NCBI RefSeq assembly: GCF_030268965.1
Contig: NZ_BSSE01000009.1
Span: 1 to 64,000, forward strand
DNA length: 64,000 nt
Direction: 5' to 3'
From: Microtetraspora sp. NBRC 16547
Lineage (GTDB): Bacteria > Actinomycetota > Actinomycetes > Streptosporangiales > Streptosporangiaceae
Of this stretch, positions 51,983-63,063 are shown one piece after another; within the stretch, counting starts at the first letter, position 1, and each line of letters opens with the position of its first letter. The position numbers were made by a program, and so were the translations under genes. Below the pieces are notes generated by a model. It did no database searches, was not told the DNA's origin, and worked only from the letters and a program-made list of their open reading frames with translations.

Positions 51983-54195
51983 TGGCCGATGAGTTCCTCA
52001 ACCCCTACACGTTCATCCCGGCGTTTCCCCGCGAGGGGCTGCCGGAGCCGCTCGGCGATGCCCCGCCGCCTGCGCGTGACCGGCTGCGTCGCGGTTGCTG
52101 GACCGGCCGCATCGGTGTCACCCTCACTGTGCGGACACCGCTGCTGCTCCTCGACACCGCCCGGAAGTCCCCGCTGTCGGATGCGGTGGACGGTGCGGAA
52201 AGCGCGGAAGGTCACTTCGTCTACCCTGTACGGCTCCGCGACGGACGCCCCCACCTGCCCGCCACCTCGGTCAAGGGCATGCTGCGCTCCGCGTACGAGG
52301 CGGTCACCAACTCCAGGCTCGGCGTCTTCGACGGACACGACCGCCCGCTCGGCTTCCGCAGGGACGCGGGATTCGCCTTGGGAATGGTGCCCGTTCTCGT
52401 TGGGACCGGCAGAGTGCTGTACGAGTTCCAGCAGGCGGCACTCAGGATGTACGACAGCGACGGGACGAGCATCTACCCAAAGGACGGCCAGGAGGCGCCC
52501 CAGCATCTGGAACGGCTCCGCGCCGTGGTCAGACGTAGCAAGAACAACGGTACTGAGGTCGTCCGGTTTGTTAGGAAGGGCACAGAAGAGGTACTTACGC
52601 GGGGAAGCGGGGAGCGAATCGTCGAGGGCATCTCTTTCGTCACCGGCCCCAACATCGAGCGCAAGACCTGCGAACGGTTCTTCTACCTGGAGGAAGGCCA
52701 GACCCCTCAGAAGCTTGAACTGGCGCCCGGGCTGTGGAGCGAACTGGAACGGCGGTGGAGCAACCTGATCGCCGACTACCGCCGCGCGCACGACGACGCC
52801 GAGATCTTCGGACGCCGCCGTGCTGACGGCGGCGTCGCCGGTCCGGGAGAACGGATCGGCGACGGTCCTGGGCAGCTCGCCTGGAGCCCACATCTCTACG
52901 ATGCGGCTCGGCAGGACATCAGGGGAGGTCGGCTGTGCTACGCCCGGAAGGAGAACGGCCGAGTCACGGCGCTCTATCCGGTTCTGGTGCCGCGCGATCT
53001 CTATCCCGTTTCCCCACGAGAACTGCTGCCCGATTCGCTGGCGCCGGCACGGCGTTACGACGAGTTGTCACCGGCCGATCGGGTGTTCGGCTGGGTCTCT
53101 CCGCAAGGTTCGGGCGTGCGTCCCGCGGCGTACCGTGGCCGACTGCGCATCGGCCCCGTCACCTGTGAGCAGAACGCCGACGCGGCGGTGGAACGGTTCG
53201 ACGGAGCCGGTCTGCCGATCGCCATCCTCGGGCAGCCCAGGCCGCAGCAGGGACGCTTCTATCTCGCCGAGACGGCCGACCGGCCGGATCGCCCGGTCAG
53301 GGACGGGACGCCGAAGGAGAAGCTCTACCGGCCGGGGCGTGGCCTGCGCGGGAGGAAGGCGTACTGGCATCACGCCGGGCTGGATCCGCGTCAGCACTGG
53401 AGCGAGGGGCAGGGCTTGCGCGATCCCGCCCAGGTCCGGATCGGCTCCCACTACCGTGAGTACCGCCGCTCCCGAGCCCCGTACGACGAGAACGGCAGCC
53501 CGGACGCGGAGAGGAAGCGATACCGGACGACCGACGAGGAGCAGCACGACACGCAGAACCGCTCTGTCAAGGGGTGGGTGCGACCGGGAACGACCTTCCG
53601 CTTCTCCGTCGACGTCAGGGACCTTGACGACCTCGAACTCGGAGCGCTCGCCTGGCTGCTCGCTCTGCCGCCGGAGCACTTCCACCGAATCGGTCTCGGG
53701 CGTCCGCTCGGGTTCGGGAGCGTACGGCTCGACATCGACGCCGAGAACACCTGGCTCCACTCCGGCGGGGAGTTCGCAGACTACTACCGCTCGTTGTCAG
53801 CGTCGCTCCCGAGCGGTGATGGAGTCAAGGTCCTGGAGGCGTCGCGCGAGGAGTTCGTCCGCCTGGTGGACAGCTCACATCAGCTGGTCACTGTGAGGGA
53901 GGCGGTGTTGGCCGTGGCACGCGGCAACGCCGAGCTGCCGGTGCACTATCCCCGTACACGTCCCAAATGGCTGGCGGAGAACATCCCGGCGCCGCCGGAT
54001 CCCCGGGGGAGGACCTACGAGTGGTTCACCGAGAACGAGAGAATCGCGAAGGACGCGCCTACGGCGGGTCGAGGCCGCTCTCTGCCCGGCGTGGGAGACA
54101 CCGATACACCGCTGACCACCTATCTCGCGGACGAACAACGAGAGGAGGGCGATGACGGCCGTTCTGGACGGCGGAAGCGAAGCAAAAGCCGTTGA
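51982..54195 (+). CDS. TIGR03986-type type III CRISPR RAMP protein
   Basis: A 737-aa RAMP protein. The N-terminal FLNPYTFIPAFPREGLPEPL (the NPY-F start), GRPHLPATSVKGMLRSAYEA (RAMP helix 1) and the C-terminal HRIGLGRPLGFGSVRLDI (glycine-rich loop) match the TIGR03986 family that accompanies Csx19 and Cas10. A charged, probably disordered tail ends in KRSKSR. ATG 51982 shares its A with the csx19 stop; a GTG one codon earlier is possible. It is the last gene of the tightly coupled block, followed by a 152-bp gap. Confidence 0.85.
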   Translation: MADEFLNPYTFIPAFPREGLPEPLGDAPPPARDRLRRGCWTGRIGVTLTVRTPLLLLDTARKSPLSDAVDGAESAEGHFVYPVRLRDGRPHLPATSVKGMLRSAYEAVTNSRLGVFDGHDRPLGFRRDAGFALGMVPVLVGTGRVLYEFQQAALRMYDSDGTSIYPKDGQEAPQHLERLRAVVRRSKNNGTEVVRFVRKGTEEVLTRGSGERIVEGISFVTGPNIERKTCERFFYLEEGQTPQKLELAPGLWSELERRWSNLIADYRRAHDDAEIFGRRRADGGVAGPGERIGDGPGQLAWSPHLYDAARQDIRGGRLCYARKENGRVTALYPVLVPRDLYPVSPRELLPDSLAPARRYDELSPADRVFGWVSPQGSGVRPAAYRGRLRIGPVTCEQNADAAVERFDGAGLPIAILGQPRPQQGRFYLAETADRPDRPVRDGTPKEKLYRPGRGLRGRKAYWHHAGLDPRQHWSEGQGLRDPAQVRIGSHYREYRRSRAPYDENGSPDAERKRYRTTDEEQHDTQNRSVKGWVRPGTTFRFSVDVRDLDDLELGALAWLLALPPEHFHRIGLGRPLGFGSVRLDIDAENTWLHSGGEFADYYRSLSASLPSGDGVKVLEASREEFVRLVDSSHQLVTVREAVLAVARGNAELPVHYPRTRPKWLAENIPAPPDPRGRTYEWFTENERIAKDAPTAGRGRSLPGVGDTDTPLTTYLADEQREEGDDGRSGRRKRSKSR

Positions 54196-56627
<2,432 letters not shown>

Positions 56628-56792
56628 CGGTGGCTGCGGCCGTTGGCAGCCTTGTCTCGTTCAACGGCGGAACGCCTGCGAGCTTGAGTGGTTCATTCCG
56701 CTCCCTCTGAGGGCCTCGGACTTCGAGGCCGATGTTCACGAGACCGCGTTTTCAGGCGCGTTCTCCTGCCATGCCTCGGAGGGGCAATTCTC

Positions 56793-57878
56793 ATGACTCT
56801 CGCCGCCATCGTTTCCGCATGCGAGTCGACCGCCTTCCACGCGTACTTCTCACTGATCTCGCCGGCGCTCAGGGACGCCGCGCGCGGGCCGCTGCGTCGG
56901 GCCCGGCACAACGGAAGGCCGTGCAGCGGAGTCGACCGCACTCGTTGGTGTGACGAGTGCGAGCAGGTGATCGCGGATCACTTGCTCGACGGGTACGGCA
57001 GACTGCGAAAGACTCTCGCGGGAGTGCCGCCCCGCACGCGGACGGGGGAGACGGTACGCGAGATGGAGTCGGCCGTTCGGTGGCTGACCTCGTCCGATGC
57101 CGCCGGGGAGAGGCTTGACCTCGTGGCTCGTCAGTTGCGGGGGTGGCCCAGCGAGGAGGAGTCATGCGGAGTCCGCGCGGCCCGTGCGCAGCTCGTCTAT
57201 CACCCGCTGAGGAGTCTTGAAGCACGCGTACGCCGTGCGGACGCGATGAGTCGTGGCGCGTCGGCGAAGCCCGAGCGTGACCTTCGGACGTCCGACTGGG
57301 CGAAGCCGCTGCGCGTCGACGGGGTCGCCTTCGAGCTTCTGGAGGACGCCGTCATCAGGCTGCGGAACGGTGGCGTGGATCTCTACGATGTACCCCGTGG
57401 ACTGCTCGAACGCCTGAGGCTGGACCTGCCGGCAGCACGGCGCATGCTGCGTGACTCGCTGGAGCGTCTCCGCGCGTTGCGCCCCGGCTTCTACGCAGCC
57501 AACGTGGCCGGATATCTGGGGGAGGAGGCTCTGTTCCCCGGCGGCGCCTCCCTGCAGGGGCCGGAGGAGCTGTTCATTTTGGGGGAAGAGAAGGAAGCAG
57601 CACGGCGGACGCTGGGCAAGCTGCTGACGGGCGGGCAGGTGACCGCGCGCCCGGTCCGGGCGCGCTATCTGGAGCTGACCGCCCGGCTCTCCGCTGACGT
57701 TCCTCCAGACGGCACCGGGCTCATCGCCTGGATCACGAACGAATTCGGAATCACCATCACGGCGGCCGAGCGTTTCCTGCAGCGGCTCATTCACCTGGTC
57801 ACGCTCGCCGACCTTGACTGGGTCGCCGAGCAGTGCTCTACAGTCGCGTCAACGGCGACTGAGCCCGAGAAGGCCTGA
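56793..57878 (+). CDS. Unrecognised helical protein following the CARF-like gene
   Basis: A 361-aa protein starting at ATG 56793 after GGAGGGG. It is almost all alpha-helical. A possible metal site is TRWCDECEQVIADHLLDGYG near residue 50. The C-terminal part (GLIAWITNEFGITITAAERF, LQRLIHLVTLADLDWV) may hold a helix-turn-helix. No enzyme motif is seen. It is the last gene before a strong hairpin and so appears to close the type III transcript or a two-gene unit with the CARF-like gene. Confidence 0.6.
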   Translation: MTLAAIVSACESTAFHAYFSLISPALRDAARGPLRRARHNGRPCSGVDRTRWCDECEQVIADHLLDGYGRLRKTLAGVPPRTRTGETVREMESAVRWLTSSDAAGERLDLVARQLRGWPSEEESCGVRAARAQLVYHPLRSLEARVRRADAMSRGASAKPERDLRTSDWAKPLRVDGVAFELLEDAVIRLRNGGVDLYDVPRGLLERLRLDLPAARRMLRDSLERLRALRPGFYAANVAGYLGEEALFPGGASLQGPEELFILGEEKEAARRTLGKLLTGGQVTARPVRARYLELTARLSADVPPDGTGLIAWITNEFGITITAAERFLQRLIHLVTLADLDWVAEQCSTVASTATEPEKA

Positions 57879-57879
57879 C

Positions 57880-57913
57880 CTCTGTGGGAGCCGATCCGTC
57901 GGCTCCCACAGAG
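57880..57913 (+). terminator. Strong hairpin terminator closing the type III region
   Basis: CTCTGTGGGAGCCGA and TCGGCTCCCACAGAG form a perfect 15-bp stem with loop TCCG, starting one base after the stop of the 361-aa gene. No T tract follows, as is common in actinobacteria. Confidence 0.8.
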
Positions 57914-57970
57914 CAGCCACATTGGACGGTGAGGATCGGTACGCCGAATGCCTCGCGCGGGAGGCCGCGT

Positions 57971-58000
57971 AGTGCGCCCCCCTCAAGGGGTGATGAGGAC
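57971..58000 (-). repeat. Solitary decayed CRISPR repeat
   Basis: AGTGCGCCCCCC followed by TCAAGGGGTGATGAGGAC aligns without gaps to the 30-nt repeat of the arrays. The GATGAGGAC end and the CCCC/GGGG stem are kept; eight positions differ. It has the orientation of array 1 and no second repeat nearby. It lies 58 bp after the terminator of the type III region and 14 bp before an IS5-type element. Confidence 0.65.
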
Positions 58001-58260
58001 CGCGGCTCGTGCCTGTCTAACAAGTCCTAACAAAATGATCGAGGAATACGGGTGATCGCCTTCGGGTTGATCGCCGCGTGAGGAAGGGCGAGCAGCCACC
58101 GTGGGTCGTTCCTGACGGTTTGTGGGCGCGGATCGAGTGCTAGCGGACACGCCGTTCTCCCGTTGAGCGGCCAGATTTCTCCAGGCTGATGGCCATCAAA
58201 ATTCCGGGTGTGGTCACGAGAAATCCCGGTGGGTGGCCAGGTCGATGTCCCGGTGGGTGG

Positions 58261-59040
58261 TCAGGTCAGCGGGACCACTCCGCGTCCGGATAGAGCCTCG
58301 GCGAGGCGGTGGGAATCGCCGCTGGTCTCCACGAGGTGCGCATGGTGCATCAGCCGGTCGACGGTCGCGGTGGCGAGTGTCTTGGGCATGATCGTGTCGA
58401 ACCCAGACGGGTGAATGTTGCTGGTGACGGCGACCGAGCGGCGCTCGTAGGCGGCGTCGACGACGCGGTAGAACGCCTCGGCGGTCTCGTGGCTGACCGG
58501 CGGCAGCCCGATGTCGTCGATGACGATGACGTCACTGCGGCAGATGCGGGTGATCGCGCGCGAGACCGATCCGTCGATTTTGGCTCGGCTGACAGAGGCG
58601 GCCAGCGACTCCAGGGTGAACCAGGCCACCCGCAGATCCTTCTCGATCGCCAGATGCGACAATGCCTCGGCGAAGTGGGACTTGCCGGTTCCGGACGGGC
58701 CGGCGATCACGAGGTTCTCCGCGCGGGTAACCCATTCCAGGGTCATCAGCGCGTTCTGGGTGGCTTCGCTGATTGTGGAGTCCTCGCTGCGCCAGGTGGA
58801 AAAGGTCTTGCCGGAGGGGAAGTTCGCGTTCTTGCGCCGGTTGCGGCGGGTGGCATTGTCGCGGCCGACGACTTCTTCGGCGAGCAGGACGCGGACGACC
58901 TCGGCGGGGTCCCAGCGTTGCGCGCGGGCGCATGCCAGCACATCGGGTGCCGCCTTGCGGGCGTAGGGGAAACGCATCCGGCGCAGCAGGGCCTCCAACT
59001 TGTCGGGGATCGGCGGGGCTGCGGGCAGGGTAACGCTCAC
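58261..59040 (-). CDS. istB: IS21 helper ATPase IstB
   Basis: A 259-aa AAA+ ATPase that selects targets for IstA. It has Walker A IAGPSGTGKSHFAEAL, Walker B DVIVIDDIGLPPVSHETAEA and sensor VAVTSNIHPSGFD. The N-terminal helical domain (KLEALLRRMRFPYARKAAPD) is typical. Full length, no damage. Its start overlaps the istA stop by four bases (ATGA), the usual istA-istB coupling. Confidence 0.95.
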   Translation of the reverse strand: MSVTLPAAPPIPDKLEALLRRMRFPYARKAAPDVLACARAQRWDPAEVVRVLLAEEVVGRDNATRRNRRKNANFPSGKTFSTWRSEDSTISEATQNALMTLEWVTRAENLVIAGPSGTGKSHFAEALSHLAIEKDLRVAWFTLESLAASVSRAKIDGSVSRAITRICRSDVIVIDDIGLPPVSHETAEAFYRVVDAAYERRSVAVTSNIHPSGFDTIMPKTLATATVDRLMHHAHLVETSGDSHRLAEALSGRGVVPLT

Positions 59041-60626
59041 GAACGGTCTCCTTTGCCAGTCATCGATGTGGTTGATGTGGTGGTGCGCAGGGCGGCCCAG
59101 GACGCGGTGCCGGGCTGGGCCGAGTGGATTTCATCGGCGCGGGCTTGCTCGCCGACGCGCGCGTGGCGGGCCAGGTGGTCGCAGATGGAGGCCAGGTCGG
59201 CTTCGGCGAAGCGGCCGCCTATCGCGGCCAAGCCGAGCGCCTCATCCACGCGGGCAGTCCCCAGGAGGGCGGCCAGTTCGACCGCGCGGGCCATCTTGGC
59301 GCGGATCCGCGGCACTCCTGTCGCGGCGGCTTCGATCAGCCACGCCTCCGCGCCCGGCCCGATCGCCAGGAACGCTTCTTCAGCCTTCGTCTGCGGACGA
59401 GGCCTGGGCGCCTTGTGCCCGTTCCCGCCACCGTGCTCGGGATAGTGCGCATCGACGATCCGCGGCCTGCCCGGCGTGGACAGAGCATGCCGCCACAGTT
59501 CCTTCAGACCGCCGCGGCCGTGCCGCCCACCACTTGCTGCAACGTGCCCGCCGAGACCACTGCCGAGACCGCGGCCGACGATGACCAGTTCCTCACCGTG
59601 CACCCGGCACCAAACCGTGCTGCCCTCATGTCCGGGCGGCACCGAATAGCGCACATCTCCCCAGCGGACGGTCCGGTCGTCGCGGACCAGGCGTTCTTCC
59701 CCGAGTGCGAGCACGAAAGGCTCGGCGGGCAGCGCGTGCAGGCGAGCGCGTTCCTCGGCCAGCATCTCCACCGGCGGGCGATGCGTCTCACGATGGCGGC
59801 GGCCGTTGATGTGCTCACCCCAGGCGGCGCAGGCCTCCTCCAGCTCGGCGAAACTCCCGTAGCCGGCGCGCAGGTTGGTGTGGGTAGGCACCAGATCCGC
59901 CTTGGCGATCTTCACCGTTGCCTCCACCCCGCCCTTGGACTCAGGGTCGAACGGCTCGCAGGTGGCCACCACGCACCCGTAATGCCGCCCCAGCTCGACC
60001 ATCTGCGGATGCCGCACCGGGATGCGGGCGATGTGCTCGACCGTGACCGTCTTGGCGTTGTCGGTCAGCAGATACGTCGGCGCCCCGCCCAGCGTGCGCA
60101 ACGCCGCATCCAGGCACGCGGTCAACGTGCCCAGCGTCTGGTCCCATGCCGGGATCACCACCCGGAACCGGGACCATGCCAGCCAGCAACAGAACAGCTG
60201 CGTGCGACGCTCGCCGATCCGCGGCCCCTCGCCCCAGTCCCACTGCAGCCACATCCCCGGCTCGGGCACCCACGGCCGGTAGACGCGCCGCCGCCCCGCC
60301 TTCCAGGCGGCCTTGATGTCGGCGACCGCCCGCCGCGTGGTCCGCTCCGACCCGGAAAACCCCATCGTGACCAGGTCCTTGTGCACCACATCGGCGCGGA
60401 TCTTCCCCTTCGACCGGTCGACCTTCTCCTCGATCTTCGCCAGGAACGCGTCGATCACCTTGACCCGCGGCACGCCGGCGTGCGGATTACCACCCGCCGC
60501 GCGGATCGCGACATACCGCTGCACCGTCTTGGGATCGCAGCCGACCAGCTGCGCTGCCGACCAGGCGCACCCGGTCAGGTCGTAAGCCTCGTAAATCTCC
60601 ATGAGCTCCATGCCAGACTTCGTCAC
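59037..60626 (-). CDS. istA: IS21 transposase IstA
   Basis: A 529-aa DDE transposase. The N-terminal helix-turn-helix (EIYEAYDLTGCAWSAAQLVG, CDPKTVQRYVAIR) is followed by the rve-type catalytic domain: D in MWLQWDWGEGPRIGERR, D in PTYLLTDNAKTVTVEHIARI, and E in FDPESKGGVEATVKIAKADL. All three acidic residues are present. GTG 60626 (VTKSGMELMEIYEAY) is chosen because homologues begin this way; ATG 60611 is the alternative. C-terminal Thr/Ser-rich tail is normal for the family. Confidence 0.93.
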   Translation of the reverse strand: MTKSGMELMEIYEAYDLTGCAWSAAQLVGCDPKTVQRYVAIRAAGGNPHAGVPRVKVIDAFLAKIEEKVDRSKGKIRADVVHKDLVTMGFSGSERTTRRAVADIKAAWKAGRRRVYRPWVPEPGMWLQWDWGEGPRIGERRTQLFCCWLAWSRFRVVIPAWDQTLGTLTACLDAALRTLGGAPTYLLTDNAKTVTVEHIARIPVRHPQMVELGRHYGCVVATCEPFDPESKGGVEATVKIAKADLVPTHTNLRAGYGSFAELEEACAAWGEHINGRRHRETHRPPVEMLAEERARLHALPAEPFVLALGEERLVRDDRTVRWGDVRYSVPPGHEGSTVWCRVHGEELVIVGRGLGSGLGGHVAASGGRHGRGGLKELWRHALSTPGRPRIVDAHYPEHGGGNGHKAPRPRPQTKAEEAFLAIGPGAEAWLIEAAATGVPRIRAKMARAVELAALLGTARVDEALGLAAIGGRFAEADLASICDHLARHARVGEQARADEIHSAQPGTASWAALRTTTSTTSMTGKGDRS

Positions 60627-61050
60627 GGCCCCCCGCGGGTCTTGGGTGTCAGGTCTCGACAACCCGCAACCCAAGCCCCCGCGGAGGGGGACCCGCGCTG
60701 TGACACACGGACAAGATCAGGAGTTCAACCTGGCCATTGACCAGGATTTTCAGTGGCCGCCAGCCGGGATCCGTTGTCCGTCAGCCTCGACTTTTCTGTC
60801 CGCTCAGCAAGACTTCCACGTGACCGCTCTCAATCGAGCCGTTGTTGCCGGTCGTGCCACGCCGTGCCGACCACCCCGGCCGCAGGCGTCTGGATGACCG
60901 GAAGGTCTTGTCGGGCATCCTGTTCGTGCTCTACACCGGGATCGCCTGGGAGTCCGCGACGACATCCACGAAGCCTTCATGACCCTCGCCGCCGCCATCA
61001 TCTGCTGGCGGCGCCTCGTCCGCTGATCTTTTTGTTAGGACCTCTTAGGC

Positions 61051-61322
61051 GCCGGCTGCCGTCGCATGTCAGCGGTCGCGGGATATATGCGGGATGGACC
61101 AAGGCGTGTTTCCGCAGGTCGTGTGTCACGAACGCTGAAGGAGGCGTTGATAGAAGCCTCTGGATGCGGTGCTGTGCAAGAGATGGAGGTAGGTCCTCCG
61201 GGATCGCCCTGCAGGGGGAGGTCCCAAACCACCGCAGGCTGCGTCGGTTAAGCGCCGGTCGTGGTGAGCGCTGTGGGAAAAGGCGCGACATGATCGCGTC
61301 AGACATCCCTGGAGCTGAGATG
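61051..61322. other. Gap between IS5 and IS110 remnants
   Basis: A 272-bp stretch with no convincing reading frame, repeat or structure. Short pieces could be decayed transposon DNA, but I cannot assign them. Confidence 0.4.
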
Positions 61323-61775
61323 TCAAGCTACGAGGGCGCGGGATCGGTGTGACCAGGCGGTTGCCTGGTCGTAGTGGGTGCGGGTTTTGAGGCAGCCGTG
61401 GAGGATGCCGACAAGGCGGTTTCCGACTTGGCGGAGGGCGGCGTTGTGCCCGACGTCGCGGGCGCGGAGTTCGTCGTAGTAGGCGCGGACCTCGCGGTCG
61501 TGAAGAGTCGCGCAGGAAGCCTGGAGATGGAGCGCGTCCACGAGGCGGTCGTTGTGGACGAAGCGGGCATGAACGGTGCGCATCTTGCCGGATTGACGGG
61601 TGATCGGGCTGGTTCCCGCGTAGTTCTTACGGGCCTTGGCAGACGTGTAGCGCCCGGGAGCGTCCCCGAACTCGGCAAGCACCCGGGCGCCGAGAACGAC
61701 ACCGATACCGGGCTGGCTGAGGATGATCTCAGCGTCCGGGTGCCGGCCAAAATGCGCCTCGACCTCGCTTTCGAG
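61323..61775 (-). pseudogene. IS110-family transposase, C-terminal remnant
   Basis: On the minus strand, LESEVEAHFGRHPDAEIILS, QPGIGVVLGARVLAEFGDAP and RYTSAKARKNYAGTSPITRQ form the transposase_20 domain of an IS110 element. SGKMRTVHARFVHNDRLVDA, YYDELRARDVGHNAALRQVG and NRLVGILHGCL complete it. The N-terminal RuvC-like DEDD domain is missing, so it is inactive. It lies tail to tail with the IS4 remnant. Confidence 0.82.
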
Positions 61776-61809
61776 GGTGGGCTTCCCCCAAGGCCGGGAG
61801 TTAGCGTTT

Positions 61810-62690
61810 TTGCGGCTTTGGCAAGGGAGTCGGCGGGTGCGTAGCGGCGGTGTAGAGACCGGCACCGATCTTGAGGATGAGGCCGTTTTCGGCCCATCGT
61901 GAAAGCTATCGATACATGGTGCCTAGGGTGATGTCGCCCAGGTAGCAGGCGATGTCCCGTGGGCGCCAGGACCGGCCGGGATCTTCCTGAAGCAGGGTCA
62001 GAACCCTTTCCCTGCGGCGGTCGGTCAGTGCGGTGAGCCGGTCATCCCGGGACGCCATGGGAAGCGGGGGCTCCGTAGGTGCTGCAAGGACGGTGATGGT
62101 GAGAGCAGTGACAGGCTGACTTCGGTCTGGCCGGCCATCGTCGCGTCGTTCGTTGTAGCGAGAGATCGGTGACTTGACCTTGCGGGTGCTCACCCGCGGG
62201 CGGCGGGACGGAAGCAGATGGGCCAGGACACGGCGCCCGATGACCCCGACCAGGTCGGTGCCGCGGTCGGCGACGCATGCGGCTTGAACGACCAGATCGC
62301 GCGCCGTATGCAGAGCGACGGAGAAGCCGCAGCGGTCCGGATCGGTACCGGGCCGGGACTCGGCGGCGTCGACCATCACCGTACGAAGGAGCTGGTAGAG
62401 CGCGAGCACCGACCACATCTCCTGCTCCAGCCCGGCGGCATCACCCGAGCGCAGCACCCGCCCCTGCATGATGGTGTGACGCAGCGCGTAGTAGGCCGAC
62501 TCGTGCTCCCACCGCTGGTGGTAGAGCTTACGAGGGCGGCGGCCGGATAGCGGCGCGCGTCGGTCAACGTGGTGGCCAGGCGGTAGGAGCCGGTGAAGGT
62601 GGTGCCGTCCGGGCAGGTCACGGTCACTTGGGCCTCGACGACGCGTCGCTCTGGGCAGAGCCGCAGCGCTTTACCCTGGGCTCTTCGCCC
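61810..62690 (-). pseudogene. IS4-family transposase pseudogene (frameshift plus nonsense codon)
   Basis: Minus-strand pieces in order: PERRVVEAQVTVTCPDGTTF, TGSYRLATTLTDARRYPAAA, then after a frameshift near 62530 LYHQRWEHESAYYALRHTIM, QGRVLRSGDAAGLEQEMWSV and LYQLLRTVMVDAAESRPGTD. The next piece is RPRDIACYLGDITLGTMYR. A TAG at 61906-61908 interrupts it before LSRWAENGLILKIGAGLYTA. YHQRWEHES carries the glutamate region of the DDE triad. The N-terminal half is absent, its 5' side being next to a group II intron end. Confidence 0.75.
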
Positions 62691-62716
62691 ACTGGCACTT
62701 TGTCAAGCCGTGACCC

Positions 62717-62806
62717 GCAGCGACTGGATGACGGGAGCCGTGTAAATCGAGAGGTTTACGCACGGTTCTGTGAGGGCCGGGGGCTGAGATGCCCCCGGCT
62801 ACTCAC
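62717..62806 (+). ncRNA. Group II intron 3' end: domains V and VI
   Basis: Positions 62735-62768 form an exact 34-nt domain V: GAGCCGTGTAAATC, GNRA tetraloop GAGA, GGTTTA, a two-base bulge CG and CACGGTTC, with the AGC triad at the base. A GC-rich domain VI hairpin follows (GCCGGGGGC, loop TGAGA, TGCCCCCGGC at 62776-62799). The likely 3' splice end is near CTACTCAC at about 62806. No maturase gene or 5' part lies upstream on this strand, so the intron is truncated. Confidence 0.75.
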
Positions 62807-63063
62807 CATTCAGCCGAGGTCAAGCCCGTAGCACCATCCGCCGTGACGATCGCTGACGGCGTGATCTGCGTAGCGGGCTGGGGCGATCGCCGCCGCTTGG
62901 CCTCCTTCGTCGGCCCACGGCATCGGTGGCCCTGGCTGACGTCTGCGCACGCTGCATCTCTCGTCCTCGCCGCGCTCCGTGCAGTTCCCCACCGGGTTTG
63001 TCAGTGGTGGGTGGTAAGCCTGTTCTTCTGCCGGTCAGCTTCTCGGGTGAAGGGCGAACACCT
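62807..63063 (+). promoter_or_regulatory. Upstream region of the CD-NTase gene
   Basis: A 257-bp stretch with no gene. CCCACC near 62990 and GGTGGG near 63009 can pair around GGGTTTGTCAGT, a possible terminator or regulatory hairpin 50 bp before the CD-NTase start. The gene's promoter should be here. Confidence 0.4.

Larger units (their letters stand above)
58138..60832 (-). mobile_element. Complete IS21-family element with 6-bp target duplication
   Basis: The element is flanked by ATCGAG at 58132-58137 and 60833-60838. Left end TGCTAGCGGACACG and right end (other strand) TGAGAGCGGTCACG match, and further inside TGAGCGGCCAGA matches TGAGCGGACAGA, then AGGCTGANGG in both. That is the multiple terminal repeat layout of IS21. 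It carries istA and istB on the minus strand and looks intact at 2,695 bp. Confidence 0.9.
58014..61050 (+). mobile_element. IS5-family remnant, split by IS21 and internally deleted
   Basis: Left end GTCTAACAAGTCCTAAC and right end, read on the other strand, GCCTAAGAGGTCCTAAC continue as AAAATGATC and AAAAAGATC; these are the terminal repeats. The transposase starts at GTG 58078 (VRKGEQPPWVVPDGLWARIE) and is cut by IS21. It resumes at 60839 (PLLPVVPRRADHPGRRRLDD) and runs to LFVLYTGIAW. Most of the middle is deleted, and a frameshifted C-terminus (DDIHEAFMTLAAAIICWRRL) ends at 61026. The element cannot move by itself. Confidence 0.75.

Noticed and set aside
61051-61322. Possible IS110 guide (bridge) RNA beside the IS110 remnant
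   Set aside because: The transposase lacks its N-terminal half and no conserved fold is visible, so a functional RNA cannot be supported.
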